This document shows, in pieces, positions 1-10,708 of a DNA stretch of 64,000 bases (its first letter is position 1; each line of letters begins with the position of its first letter). The notes under the pieces are model-generated. The model did not search any database. It was given only the letters and a program-made list of their open reading frames with translations, and was not told the DNA's origin. Location of the stretch: positions 8,797,151 to 8,861,150 of the forward strand of contig NC_003071.7 of NCBI RefSeq assembly GCF_000001735.4, in the 5' to 3' direction. The position numbers and the translations under genes were made by a program. The DNA comes from Arabidopsis thaliana (Eukaryota; Streptophyta; Magnoliopsida; Brassicales; Brassicaceae).

Positions 1-992
1 TGACTTTTCACTCGATTCCTAACGAGGACAGGTAGAAGAAGTATCATTACTTTGTAAAGTGGCGGCACAAGCACAAGATAGACTACCAGACTACACATCT
101 TTCTCTTCGTTTGCTTAACCAGTTTCACTAAAGCTTGAAGCCAAAATCGAAATATGGAGACAGCATCAATTCACGTACATGTATCACTAGCAGGAGAATT
201 TGAGTTTCGTTTGTTGTCTTTCGAAGTTGATCCTTTAAACCCCAACCCATTGATAACAAAATATGGTCAAAGAATTGATGGTCTCAGCCACCACTTCAAC
301 AAAATGGTTTAAACATTATCTAAACCTGTTGTCCAAACGAGTCTCTTGCTAATAAAGCCTTGTCAAGACTCCGAATCGATTCACAATTCAACTATCAGTG
401 AAGGTTACACACATAGTATGTCTATTGCAATAGCTAAACTTCAATGGAAAGATAAATGCATTTTTGATGAAACGAATATGTGATGGGAGATTACCTGCTA
501 CATCCACGATAGATAGAAAGATCATCGAGAGCACTCAAAGCAACACCACCAGTGACTGTAATCAAGACGAAAGACACTGCCTTGCGACCAAAAGAGCCCA
601 ATGTCCCAGCTGTTTTGTCCGGGCTGTTTCAAAAACATTCTTCAGCTCATTTTCACTCCTAAACGACCATATATAACATAAATCATCCAAATTTTGAATC
701 TAATCCATATAAGCTCAAGTCAATAGGTGTAAATGGGTATATAGATCATTTCACCAACTAGAAAAACTAGGTCGATTTTGAAATCGCGATAGAGATGGAA
801 TGAATTCAGATGCGCGAAGAAGAGAAATCGATCGGATTCCAATTTGTAAGATCGCAAATCAAAATCCGAAATTGGATTTTTCACGGTCAAGAATTGCAAA
901 TTCAAGCAGAAAAATCAGAGAAGTTGCATCATTTTTGGGTACCTTGAGGTTGAAGATCCTTTGAAGAACGAAGTGAACCGCCTCGCGAACAT
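1..992 (-). CDS. small mitochondrial-type protein, 3' end unresolved
   Basis: Reading the minus strand, an ATG at 992 opens exon 1 (943-992), which encodes a short basic, Ser/Thr/Phe-rich leader (MFARRFTSFFKGSSTS) typical of a mitochondrial presequence. A GT donor and a 319-bp intron lead to exon 2 (495-623), which keeps the frame. It encodes a glycine-rich hydrophobic segment (VSFVLITVTGGVALSALDD) that could be one membrane span, followed by a short IYRGCS motif. A third exon near 326-368 is possible, but I could not fix its borders, and the rest may lie left of position 1. The layout (presequence, one membrane span, soluble tail) recalls small inner-membrane assembly proteins of mitochondria; this is inference and I name no family. 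The 5' UTR carries an AACCCTA telobox-like motif near 1057-1068. Confidence 0.55.
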
Positions 993-1172
993 TTTTCTCA
1001 GGTGAATTTTGACCCGACTCGCTGATTCGACCCGAAGCAGCGAGGTAGGGGATGATCTGTAGGGTTCTGGGTTTTGCAACTTCTTATTTAGATTTTATTA
1101 TTTTTACTTTTTTCGTTGAAATAAATATAGATTAAAAGAAAAACAATAGTATGTTTAAAAAACCCGAAAAAT

Positions 1173-1693
1173 AACATTTTTAACCTTTAATGTTTAACGT
1201 GTCATTTAACAGCATTTTAATCTTCAATATAATTTTACTAAACATTATAAAACATTTTGTACCTTAAAACTAGTTTTCTTGTTTGTACCGCCATAAAAAA
1301 ATGACGGAAAATAACATCTACTAACATGAAATAGTTAAATTATATTTGTTTAATTTTAATTTTAATTAATTTAATTTCAATTTATCTATTTAAGAGATTA
1401 GGAATGCCATCTCTCCTAATTAATACTATGATACAGAGCACCATTTATTTTCGGGCTAATCTTAGGTGATGAATATTAAATTGCCATTTTTATATGTGAT
1501 TATGACCTCTTTAATTCATCTTTTCTGATGTTTTTCTTTACGGAAATCTGTCATTTTTTATAGTGTCACAAACATGAAAACTAGTTTTAAAGTTTAGAAT
1601 GATAATAAAATTATTTTGATGGTTTATAGTGTTTTAGTAAAATACAGTAATATCTACGTTTAAAGTGTTAACACTTTGAAAATTAAAAATATC
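1173..1693. mobile_element. foldback / MITE-like element with long degenerate terminal inverted repeats
   Basis: The left arm (about 1173-1320) and the right arm (about 1540-1693) are imperfect inverted copies. Landmarks shared in opposite orientation are TTTTACTAAA, TTAAAACTAGTTTTC, TGTTTGT and ATAAAAAAATGAC. Arms of about 150 bp flank a 220-bp AT-rich centre with no open frame. This is the build of a non-autonomous foldback DNA transposon. I could not define a clean target-site duplication, so the superfamily is open (Mutator-like is possible because of the long arms). The arms differ by substitutions and small indels, so the insertion is not recent. Confidence 0.5.
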
Positions 1694-2473
1694 ACATTTC
1701 CACGAAAAAAACAATACAGGTTTTTTTTCCAGGTATAAATGATTTTAAATACGAGTTGTTACTAAATATTTTTATTCCCATGAGATTTGTTATCTTCCGG
1801 ATAAATTCAAATCTTTGATCATTGTTAGTAAAATCATCATTTTGTTATATAAAAAAAAAACAATTAGTGAGAAACACTTTGGGCTATTTGAAAAAGCCCC
1901 AGCATACAAAATTTGTTAACCATTCAGAACATTCCACGTAGGAAAATTAGTGGCATTTGCACGCGCCGTTCTACTCGCGGGAGAGAATGATGACTGATCA
2001 TCTCTTTTAACACCGAGCCACCATCGTCTCGACGCTAAGGAGGGAAAAGAAGAGAACAAAGCGTGAGAGAGATAGAGATAAATCCGGTTCTAGAATCCCG
2101 GTTTAACCGCCATACCGGTGGAAGATTCTGCTTTACTACGCTCTCCGCTTCTTCTTCTCCTCGATTCGATTCTCCTCATGGGTTTATCATGAATTTTTAG
2201 GTGAGAATTTCGATTTTTGTAATTTGATAGTCTTCTCTAGGTTGGAGCATAATTGGCGTTAGGTTTGGTGATTGGTGGATTCAGTTTCCATTGGTTTTTG
2301 ATAATTTGTGCTGGCTTTTGGCCATTGATTCTGCTTTTTCAGTTTTCTTAATTTGTGTGTGGATTATTTGCTATCTGACAGTATTATCCTCTGCTCTCGC
2401 AATTTGGACTTGAGGAATTTTACATTGATGAATTTGATTTTCTTAGGTTTTGAGTAATTCAGAAACTCGAGTG
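1694..2473. other. PHL4 upstream region and 5' UTR intron
   Basis: AT-rich spacer up to about 1900, then a more GC-balanced stretch (1930-2200) with pyrimidine-rich leader sequence. A likely 5' UTR intron begins at a GTGAGA donor near 2201 and ends at TTCTTAG near 2446, just before the PHL4 start codon. I see no separate gene here. Confidence 0.5.
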
Positions 2474-4471
2474 ATGATCCCGAATGATGATGATGATGCA
2501 AATTCTATGAAGAATTATCCGTTAAATGATGATGATGCAAATTCTATGAAGAATTATCCGTTAAATGATGATGATGCAAATTCTATGGAGAATTATCCGT
2601 TAAGGTCAATTCCGACGGAGCTTTCACACACTTGTTCATTGATACCACCTTCTTTACCAAACCCTTCAGAAGCAGCAGCAGACATGTCCTTCAATTCAGA
2701 ACTCAATCAAATCATGGCAAGGCCTTGTGATATGCTCCCTGCCAATGGTGGAGCTGTTGGTCATAACCCTTTTTTGGAACCAGGATTCAACTGCCCCGAG
2801 ACAACAGATTGGATTCCCTCTCCACTCCCCCATATTTATTTTCCTTCGGGTTCTCCCAATCTAATAATGGAGGATGGTGTCATTGATGAGATTCACAAAC
2901 AAAGTGACTTGCCACTTTGGTATGACGACTTGATTACCACTGATGAAGATCCACTCATGTCTAGTATCTTGGGCGATCTTCTCCTTGACACTAATTTCAA
3001 CTCAGCTTCAAAGGTTGGTAATGTTGTCTCCAAAGTTTTCTGTTTTTAACCCCTCCAATATGTATACATAGCAAACACCATAAAAAGACGCATGTTTTAT
3101 GAGGCGATATTGTTTCAGGTCCAGCAACCAAGTATGCAATCGCAGATTCAACAACCCCAAGCTGTTCTGCAGCAGCCTTCTTCTTGTGTGGAATTGCGCC
3201 CACTTGATAGGACAGTATCCTCAAACAGCAACAACAATAGCAACAGTAATAATGCAGCAGCAGCAGCTAAGGGACGTATGCGTTGGACGCCTGAACTTCA
3301 TGAGGTTTTTGTTGACGCTGTTAACCAGCTCGGTGGCAGTAATGGTGAGAATCTCTGTCCCCCTCTCTCTCTGTTTCTTGATTTTAAGATCCTTGTCTTT
3401 GAATAGAGTTAACGATGATGAAGCTCTTGCTTTGTGCCTTATTTTAATGTAGAAGCAACTCCTAAAGGTGTCCTGAAGCATATGAAAGTCGAAGGTTTGA
3501 CTATTTTTCATGTCAAAAGTCATTTGCAGGTTTAGTTTTTATTTTTTCCTAACATATGTTTATCCTAATCCTCATAGTCTGTTTGTAAAAGTCTACAATT
3601 TTTCTTATTCATATTGCAGAAATATAGAACAGCTAAATATATACCAGTACCATCAGAAGGTAAAAACTGACTCTTTTATGTAGAGTCTTCATGTGCATTT
3701 ATTTTTCTTAAGATGAGTAAATATTGTAGTAGCTTATATACACAAATTCGATCAGCTCTTGTTGATCTATCTTATTCTACTCTTATCTTGATATTTAAGT
3801 TAAAGGCTCTCGACATTGTTTGCTTGCTAGCCACTATTTTCTGATTTTCTAGACTAAGAACCCTCTTCCCGGACTCATTTAGCCTTTGTTATAATCTGAG
3901 CAGTTTTTTTTATGTTTAACTTCCTACAGACGATTTTTACTTTAAGATGACTTTCTTTGATGATTAGCAGGTTCGCCGGAGGCAAGGTTGACACCGCTTG
4001 AGCAAATTACATCTGATGATACGAAACGGTGGGGTTTGGTGACATCACAATTCACAACTGCTACACCATTATCCTTTCTAATAAATTGACATTACTGATT
4101 TTGCAGTGGGATAGATATCACTGAGACTCTGCGAATTCAGATGGAACATCAGAAGAAACTGCATGAGCAGCTTGAGGTACAACGATGAACATATAATGAG
4201 TCTTAGCTTTGTGGTGTTATCTGTTTATATTCCTTGAAGTTGCATACAGTAGGGATTGAAAAGGGGGCTTGTTTTGATGTGCTTGCAGAGTCTAAGAACA
4301 ATGCAACTTCGGATAGAAGAGCAAGGAAAGGCGCTGTTGATGATGATTGAGAAGCAAAATATGGGTTTCGGCGGACCAGAACAAGGAGAGAAAACAAGTG
4401 CGAAAACGCCTGAAAATGGTTCAGAGGAGTCGGAATCCCCGCGGCCAAAGCGTCCGAGAAATGAAGAATGA
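2474..4471 (+). CDS. PHL4: MYB-CC (GARP) transcription factor, PHR1-like
   Basis: Seven exons: 2474-3013, 3119-3344, 3453-3529, 3620-3659, 3971-4028, 4107-4176, 4289-4471. The MYB-like GARP helix-turn-helix starts at [16 protein letters not shown] and ends at the SHLQKYR signature; exon joins fall inside it. It is followed by the coiled-coil that defines the MYB-CC group ([16 protein letters not shown]). This is the architecture of PHR1 and its relatives, which bind P1BS (GNATATNC) sites and drive phosphate-starvation genes in the nucleus. The C-terminus has a basic PKRPR cluster, a likely nuclear signal. The first in-frame ATG is at 2474, directly after a 5' UTR splice acceptor; an upstream TTG-started frame is not needed. 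The N-terminus holds three near-identical 13-residue repeats. Recognised as PHL4 (At2g20400 type). Confidence 0.93.
2483..2602 (+). repeat. three in-frame 39-42 bp coding repeats in PHL4
   Basis: Units at 2483-2524 (one extra GAT), 2525-2563 and 2564-2602, each encoding [14 protein letters not shown]. Only single-base differences separate them (AAG against GAG in the last), so the expansion looks recent. Copy number is likely to vary between accessions. Confidence 0.95.
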
Positions 4472-4859
4472 AGGAAACCTTTCTTCGGATGGTAGATCAT
4501 AAAACTGTGGTTTTGGTGGAGTTGTAGAGTATGACTTATTAGGAGTAGAGCTTTCAGTCTTCTTCAGGCCTTTTCTCTTTTTTTTTTCTTTCTTAAAACT
4601 CTAATTTTCTGATTCTCAGCTCTCTAGGAAGAAACAAATAAAGAGCAATTCCATCTTTGTGATGTAATTCTGAGTGCAGAGATTTTAGATTTAGTGTTTA
4701 GGTGGATTTTAAACTAGCTTTTATTTCGAGTTTCTTCCTGTATACTGCGTTAATTTCATAATTGCATGTATGGAATCAACTCATGTAAGTTAGATTAATC
4801 TTCGAAAATATTTTTGCTTTTGCATATGGAAGAAAGATATGCACAAGATTAAAGGTTTT

Positions 4860-4912
4860 GTCCCACATCGCTAAGCTCGTGAAGCATTAGTCAGAACCAA
4901 CCTGTATATAAA
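4860..4912 (+). promoter_or_regulatory. snRNA promoter (USE + TATA, Pol II spacing) of the U2 gene
   Basis: The plant upstream sequence element GTCCCACATCG lies at 4860-4870 and the TATA box TATATAAA at 4905-4912. The 34-bp gap between them is the spacing known for Pol II-transcribed plant snRNA genes (U1, U2, U4, U5), about one helical turn longer than for Pol III genes such as U6. Confidence 0.93.
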
Positions 4913-4937
4913 GAAAGCTGGGCCGATCTTTCAAATC

Positions 4938-5133
4938 ATACCTTTCTCGGCCTTTTGGCTAAGATCAAGTGTAGTATCTGTTCTTATCAGTTTAATATCT
5001 GATATGTGGGCCATCGGCCCACACGATATTAACTCTATTTTTTAAGGGAGGAAGCCCATTAAGGTAGCTTGCTACCTGGGTTTCCGCGAGTCGCCCATGC
5101 GTTGCACTACTGCACGGGCTTGGCTCAACCCGC
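4938..5133 (+). ncRNA. U2: U2 spliceosomal snRNA
   Basis: Begins ATACCTTTCTCGGCC, the conserved U2 5' end, 26 bp after the TATA box. The branch-point recognition sequence GTAGTA is at about 4972, inside the AGTGTAGTATCTGTTC block. The Sm site region (AACTCTATTTTTTAAG, about 5030-5045) is preceded by the strong GGGCCATCGGCCC stem-loop, and the 3' part holds the stem-loops ending GGCTCAACCCG. Length of 196 nt is the usual plant U2 size. The RNA pairs with the intron branch point in the spliceosome. No base looks damaged, and the promoter and 3' box are present, so it is probably an active copy of the multigene family. Confidence 0.97.
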
Positions 5134-5136
5134 CAA

Positions 5137-5150
5137 TCGAATAGTAAAAT
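5137..5150 (+). terminator. snRNA 3' box of the U2 gene
   Basis: AGTAAAA at 5143-5149, about 10 nt after the mature end and preceded by CAATCGAAT, fits the plant snRNA 3'-end signal CA(N)3-10AGTNNAA that directs 3' processing. Confidence 0.7.
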
Positions 5151-5410
5151 GATTTACTTTACTTTATAATTTCCAAATTATTGATATAAGCGTAGTTAAT
5201 AAAAACTTTTTGACGGAGCTAAACACTAATTAACCTACGTCTTCTCGACAGAGGACAAACTCAAATTCGTAGGTGAGAAAAATTCGATTTTGGAATTGTT
5301 CATATTCTAGGTTTGAGCTTAATTGGATATATCCTTGGTGATTGGTTGATTTGGATTCGATTAGGTTTAAGTATAGGTTTTGATATTTGGATTTTGGAAG
5401 AAAAAGAGTG

Positions 5411-7044
5411 ATGAGTCGTGGGAATTACAAGAACCCGTGCTTGACCATGCATCAGCCATGGGCATCACTTCTCGTCCATGGTATCAAACGCATCGAAGGC
5501 AGATCCTGGCCTTCCCCAATTCGAGGTAAAAAAAACCCTAATTTTGAACTCAGGGATTCGACTGAGATTTAATTTGAATTTGAAACACTGTGATAATTGC
5601 ATAACTTTGAAGAAGAAGATGATGTTGTTTTTAAACATGTAAATAGGCCGTTTATGGATTCATGCTGCAAGTAAAGTACCTGATGAAGCTACTATCAAAG
5701 CAATGGAAGAGTTTTACCAACAAATTTATGCTGTTGATGGGATCACTGATATTCAATTCCCCCAACATTACCCTGTTTCAAGACTAATTGGTATCGTTGT
5801 TTACTAATCTCCATATTTGAAAGTCTAAGTTCCATGTTATAGTATAAGCAAGACCTGATTTTGCTTGGAACATATTTGAATACGGTTTCGTTGGTATAGG
5901 ATGTGTTGAGGTTGTTGGATGTGTCACCTCCGATGAGCTTCAGAACTGGGATGCTTTACCTCAAGGGGTACAACAATTTTCCTTATTACTGTGTTCTATT
6001 CTTTGACATTGAAAACAGCTCGTTATCGATGATTCTTTAGTATAATAAGCAAAAACCTCAACTGTTGTTTTGGTATGTAATAGGTGAGGCTTGAAGGACA
6101 AACTAACTTTTGTTGGCTATGTGAGAAGCCACAGGTGAAAGTCACTTCATCTTTTGGCTGTTACTGTTTTGTTTAGATTGACTTATTTGACATTTGATTC
6201 TGTGAACTCTTCCAGAAACTGATTATTCCATTTGAGATGCGTGGGTACCAGGGCGTCTATAACTTAGAGAATAAGGTAATCTTGCTGTTCTTCAAAGCCT
6301 AGGGATTGGTGGGTTCTTGTTGTAGTATAAATTAGTACCAGTTACTTACTGTATTTCTAAATGAAACAGATTTATGTAGCAGCAGCTAGAGGTCTTATGC
6401 CTTCTCAAAACTCTTTTAAGGTGAAATTCCCTCTTCCTGACCCAAAAGACCCGTTTTCCTTAAAACCTGGTTCTATTCCTTGTACAATGCAAGAGAAGAA
6501 AGAACTTGATTCAAAGCAAGTTACCAGCCTCACAGCTGCAATCAAGCAAGTTACCAGCCTCACAGCTGCAATCGCCGGTGCAAAAGCAGCGGCGACACAA
6601 TTTTCTAAGAAGGGACAAAGTCTCCAAACAAATAATATATTTGATTACACAACAAGAAGCAAGAGCAAAGTTATTGAAGATGAAGCAGCAGAATCCCTAG
6701 ATAACCCGGTTCTTGGTTCTGGTGGAACGTCTGACCGTACTTATAGAACAAGAAGCAAGAACAGAGGCACACAGATGGGTGAAGAAGTATGTAGTGAAAG
6801 CAGCAACAGCAGCAGCAAAGTTGAATCTAGTCAAAGAAGTGCAGTCACAAAGAGTGAGGACAGGAATACAAGAATTGGTGAAAGAAGGTTTGATCCTGGA
6901 TCTGCCCGGGTACGTTTATTATCTTACATTAAGCGATAATTACAACAATAATTGTTGACTTTGTTGTTGTCTGATTTTATTTCACATGTGGAATTATTTC
7001 AGATCATGGCCGCTGCAATTAGGAACTTGAAGCCACCTTCTTGA
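5411..7044 (+). CDS. ASCH-domain protein, ASC-1 (TRIP4) C-terminal-like
   Basis: Exons: 5411-5525, 5647-5790, 5900-5967, 6084-6134, 6216-6275, 6370-6909, 7003-7044. The N-terminal half is an ASCH domain: LTMHQPWASLLVHGIKRIEG is close to the matching stretch of human ASC-1/TRIP4, followed by the GRLWIHAASK strand and the end of the fold near CVEVVGCV. ASCH domains have a PUA-like beta-barrel and are linked to RNA or nucleic-acid binding. Unlike full TRIP4 there is no N-terminal zinc finger. The C-terminal half (from about LKPGSIP) is low-complexity, rich in Ser, Lys and Arg (repeated TRSK motifs), and contains a perfect 30-bp duplication. Start: first ATG after the leader at 5411; the upstream in-frame TTG codons are not needed. 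Role in the plant is unknown to me; an RNA-binding nuclear protein is likely. Confidence 0.85.
6514..6573 (+). repeat. perfect 30-bp in-frame tandem duplication
   Basis: Two identical copies (6514-6543 and 6544-6573), each encoding KQVTSLTAAI, in the low-complexity tail of the ASCH gene. Perfect identity implies a very recent duplication. Confidence 0.95.
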
Positions 7045-7297
7045 TCTAATGCGTCAAGGTTGTACCATATTTTGCATTCTTTCTAAAACATGTTCATTTC
7101 AAAGTTTGAGAAGTTCGTTTTAGAGTTAGTTTATAGGTTTATTGTATACACATTCAATTTAACTTATATGAGAGAATAATCATGTGGACTAATAAATACA
7201 CAGAGCAATGAGTTTTGAGTAGACTGTTTAGTCGAATTTTACTAAATTACTATATTTTGGTCAGATTTAGAAGAATGTTTATATTTTTGGGGGGTTT

Positions 7298-7340
7298 GTC
7301 CCACATCGGTAGTTTCAAAATATCAGTTGTGTATATATTT
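7298..7340 (+). promoter_or_regulatory. snRNA-type promoter with Pol III spacing (USE + TATA)
   Basis: A second perfect USE, GTCCCACATCG, at 7298-7308 and TATATATTT at 7332-7340. The gap is 23 bp, the spacing of plant Pol III genes (U6, U3, MRP), against 34 bp at the U2 gene 2.4 kb away. A T-run terminator sits at the other end of the transcript. Confidence 0.92.
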
Positions 7341-7365
7341 AGTCGAAAACGAAAACAAGTAACAA

Positions 7366-7622
7366 TAGTCATTGGACAAAGTGAATGGGTCACATGGGCT
7401 TGTCTAAGTTCCGACCCAGGAAAGTCCCCGGGCCACTTTTCGCAGAGATGCGGCCTCGGTAACGAGAGAATCATGCGGTGGAGAGATTCTATAAGCTGAG
7501 ACGCGTGTGTGGAGCTTCTGTTGTCTCTCCGTCGATGACATCATGGCCGTTCGATTCACGACAGTTATTCACTTGGTCCTCATCGGACTAACTGAACGGG
7601 GCTTATGTTCCAATGACAACAA
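7366..7622 (+). ncRNA. RNase MRP RNA (7-2 RNA)
   Basis: RNA subunit of the nucleolar RNase MRP, which cleaves pre-rRNA in ITS1. CR-I is at 7419-7432 (GGAAAGTCCCCGGG), nearly identical to the human MRP core GGGAAAGUCCCCGG. CR-V is at 7591-7605 (ACTGAACGGGGCTTA). AAGTCCCCG (7422-7430) pairs with CGGGGCTT (7597-7604) with one bulged U, the P4 helix shared by RNase P and MRP. The ends pair perfectly over 9 bp: GTCATTGGA (7368-7376) with TCCAATGAC (7609-7617), forming P1. Length near 257 nt fits plant MRP RNA. Ends are estimated from P1 and the T-run. MRP is preferred over RNase P because CR-I matches MRP so closely; I did not compare full folds. Confidence 0.92.
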
Positions 7623-7629
7623 TTTTTTT
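7623..7629 (+). terminator. Pol III T-run terminator of the MRP RNA gene
   Basis: Seven consecutive T at 7623-7629, followed by a second run of five T after a C, six nucleotides after the P1 helix closes. This is a standard Pol III stop and agrees with the 23-bp USE-TATA spacing. Confidence 0.88.
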
Positions 7630-8423
7630 CTTTTTGAGTAATCCCGGTTTACTCAACTTACTCAACCGTACCGGTGGAAGATTCCTTACAGTAATACTAA
7701 AGCTTTTGGCTTAGCTCATTTTGGTGATGATAACAGTAATATCATAAGTACATAATAAATAATTGAAACTTTTGTAAGTATCCTCATTTTTTCAGAAAGT
7801 AAATAATATCAAATGTATTGAGAAAACAATAAATGATCATTTTTTTATTTTAATTAGACTCAAAATTAAATAACTGGAAATTAAAAAACCAAATAAACTG
7901 AAAATTATTATCTAAAATACAGTAACTAAAAATTTGTCTTGTCGATAAGTCGGATAAAATTTATTCATATAAATATTTAGTCATATACAAGTAAAATAAT
8001 ACTACAAATAATACACAATCAGTCGATGTTATATACAATAAAATTATAGATTTATAAAGGAAAAAATTATCCGGCGATATATCTGATGTCAATCTCTAGT
8101 GGGTTAGCATTTTTATTGAAAAATTGTATTGCTTAGTTTTTTTATTGTTATATTGTTAGTGAATTAAAATGGTACTTTGGTATTTTCATATATAGACTTT
8201 TTGAAAATAAAATCTTAGATTTTTTCTAACAAGAGTTACCAAAAATATTTTGGAATTAAATGAGCCGGCGACATAGAAGAATAGAGAGGGTTAAATTGAA
8301 AATTCATAAAGTAGGAAAAAATTAGGGTTAGACTCGATCATTCATAGCTGCGACTATTCTCTGCTCTTTCTACATTTTCTCATTTTCTCTTGGGCTACTT
8401 TTCGACTACTAACAAATCCAACG
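7630..8423. other. spacer between the MRP RNA gene and the succinyl-CoA ligase gene
   Basis: Strongly AT-rich, with no open frame I can support. The last 120 bp hold a pyrimidine-rich leader (TTCTCTGCTCTTTCTAC) for the downstream gene. Confidence 0.5.
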
Positions 8424-10708
8424 ATGAGGGGATTGGTGAACAAGCTCGTGTCCAGATCTCTCTCCATCTCCGGGAAATGGCAGAACCAACAGCTTCGTCG
8501 TCTCAACATCCACGAGTATCAGGTTCTTCTTCTCTTCATTTCCATTTGATAGTTGCCTAGATTCGCTTTTGTCAAGTCAGAATTCGAGTACGATCTGTGT
8601 CTTTGTCTGTTGTTTCTGTGTTGATCCACTGATTGATTTGTGGTTGATAGAATTCTCTGGGTTTAGGATAATGTAAAGTTTGTATTGTGATTCTGATACA
8701 ACCAGGGAGCTGAATTGATGGGGAAATATGGAGTTAATGTGCCGAAAGGAGTAGCTGCTTCTTCGTTGGAAGAAGTTAAAAAGGCTATTCAAGATGTTTT
8801 CCCTAATGAAAGCGAGGTAAATTCAGTGAGGGATTCGATTCTAATCTCTATTATTAGTTGTTGTCTAATTGAAAGAGTGTCATTTTCGTGTGATACAGTT
8901 GGTTGTTAAGAGCCAGATTTTGGCTGGTGGAAGAGGTCTTGGAACATTCAAGAGTGGTCTTAAGGGTGGTGTTCACATTGTTAAACGTGATGAGGCTGAA
9001 GAGATTGCTGGTATTGTACAGGATTTCTTGTTTGTGGCTTTCTGGAGTCTGTTTTTTGTTGTTGTTGTACAAGTTATTGATCTATTTCAAATCTTTATTA
9101 CTTGTAGGAAAGATGCTAGGACAAGTACTTGTCACCAAGCAAACTGGTCCTCAAGGCAAAGTAGTTAGCAAGGTTTGTTATCTGTTATTCATGATTGGTG
9201 TTTTTTCTTCTATTATTGTCACTGCTCTTGCACCTTTGTTTATTCATTGTGTCTTCATTTTGAGCAGGTTTACTTGTGTGAGAAATTGTCACTCGTCAAT
9301 GAGATGTACTTTTCCATTATTCTGGACCGTAAATCTGCTGGACCGGTATGCTACTACGCAAATGATGAGCTGCTGCTATTCATTTCCCTACTTCTAGGCA
9401 TGCTGTTTTCATACCCTGCTGTAATATCTAAAACGCTTTCCTTTCCTATATCAGTTGATCATTGCCTGTAAAAAGGGTGGTACCAGTATTGAAGATCTTG
9501 CTGAGAAGTTCCCTGACATGATCATCAAGGTTGTTACTGTTTGATTCGTATTTGGTGGTCTGATCTCCAGTAAATATCATTCTGAGATTCTTTCTCATGC
9601 GGGTTTTTGACACCTCAAGTCATGGTTTTGCGTAGGTACCAATTGATGTATTTGCAGGAATCACTGATGAAGATGCTGCTAAGGTTGTGGATGGTCTGGC
9701 TCCCAAAGCTGCTGACAGAAAAGATTCGATTGAACAAGTGAAGAAGCTATACGAACTCTTCCGCAAGACTGACTGCACAATGTTGGAAGTGAGTTCTCTC
9801 TCACTGTCTTTTTTCTACACACTTCTTCAGTTATAAATATCTTTTGTTGAACCTCCAAATTTCTCTTGTAGATCAATCCCCTTGCGGAGACATCAACTAA
9901 TCAATTGGTAGCTGCTGATGCCAAATTGAACTTCGATGATAATGCTGCGTTCCGACAAAAAGAGGTTTTCGCCATGCGTGATCCAACACAGGAGGATCCA
10001 CGAGAGGTCTCTGTCTATCTCTTGTATCATCAAGAAAGCCATTGTTATGTTAATTCGATAGGATGTTAAAAGGAATAGTGTGTTGTGTCTCATAGGTGGC
10101 TGCTGCTAAAGTTGACCTGAACTACATCGGTTTAGATGGAGAGATTGGTTGCATGGTGAATGGTGCTGGATTGGCCATGGCAACCATGGACATCATTAAA
10201 TTACACGGTGGAACACCCGCCAATTTCCTTGACGTTGGTGGAAATGCTTCTGAGCACCAGGTAAAAGGAACCTTCTTTCTTTCTTCACTTTTGGGAATCA
10301 TTGGAATGAAAACCAATTTTAATAGAGGTTTGTGTCAAAAAATAAGGTGGTGGAAGCGTTTAAGATACTGACATCGGACGATAAAGTGAAAGCAATCTTG
10401 GTGAACATATTTGGTGGGATAATGAAATGTGATGTGATTGCTAGTGGAATCGTGAACGCTGCAAAAGAGGTGAGTGAGAAACAACCTTGTTACCATAATA
10501 TTTCATATATTCATGATTGAAAATAAATCCGAGTGTTTGTGTGGAATGGCGAGGACAGGTCGCATTGAAAGTGCCAGTGGTGGTTCGTCTAGAAGGAACG
10601 AATGTTGAGCAGGGAAAGAGAATCCTCAAGGAAAGTGGAATGAAACTCATAACAGCTGATGATTTGGATGATGCAGCTGAGAAAGCGGTTAAAGCTTTAG
10701 CTCACTAA
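8424..10708 (+). CDS. succinate-CoA ligase (ADP-forming) beta subunit, mitochondrial
   Basis: Catalyses succinyl-CoA + ADP + Pi to succinate + ATP + CoA in the TCA cycle, as an alpha-beta complex in the mitochondrial matrix. At least ten coding exons join into a 421-residue protein. The N-terminus ([16 protein letters not shown]) is a presequence; mature sequence starts about LNIHEYQGAELM, the conserved beta-subunit opening. An ATP-grasp region follows ([29 protein letters not shown]), then the Mg/nucleotide block INPLAE, then the CoA-ligase domain with [29 protein letters not shown] and [11 protein letters not shown], the most conserved beta-subunit signatures. The tail (KALAH) ends at a clean TAA. 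Nothing is missing and length is normal for the family. Start at the first ATG after the leader. Confidence 0.96.
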
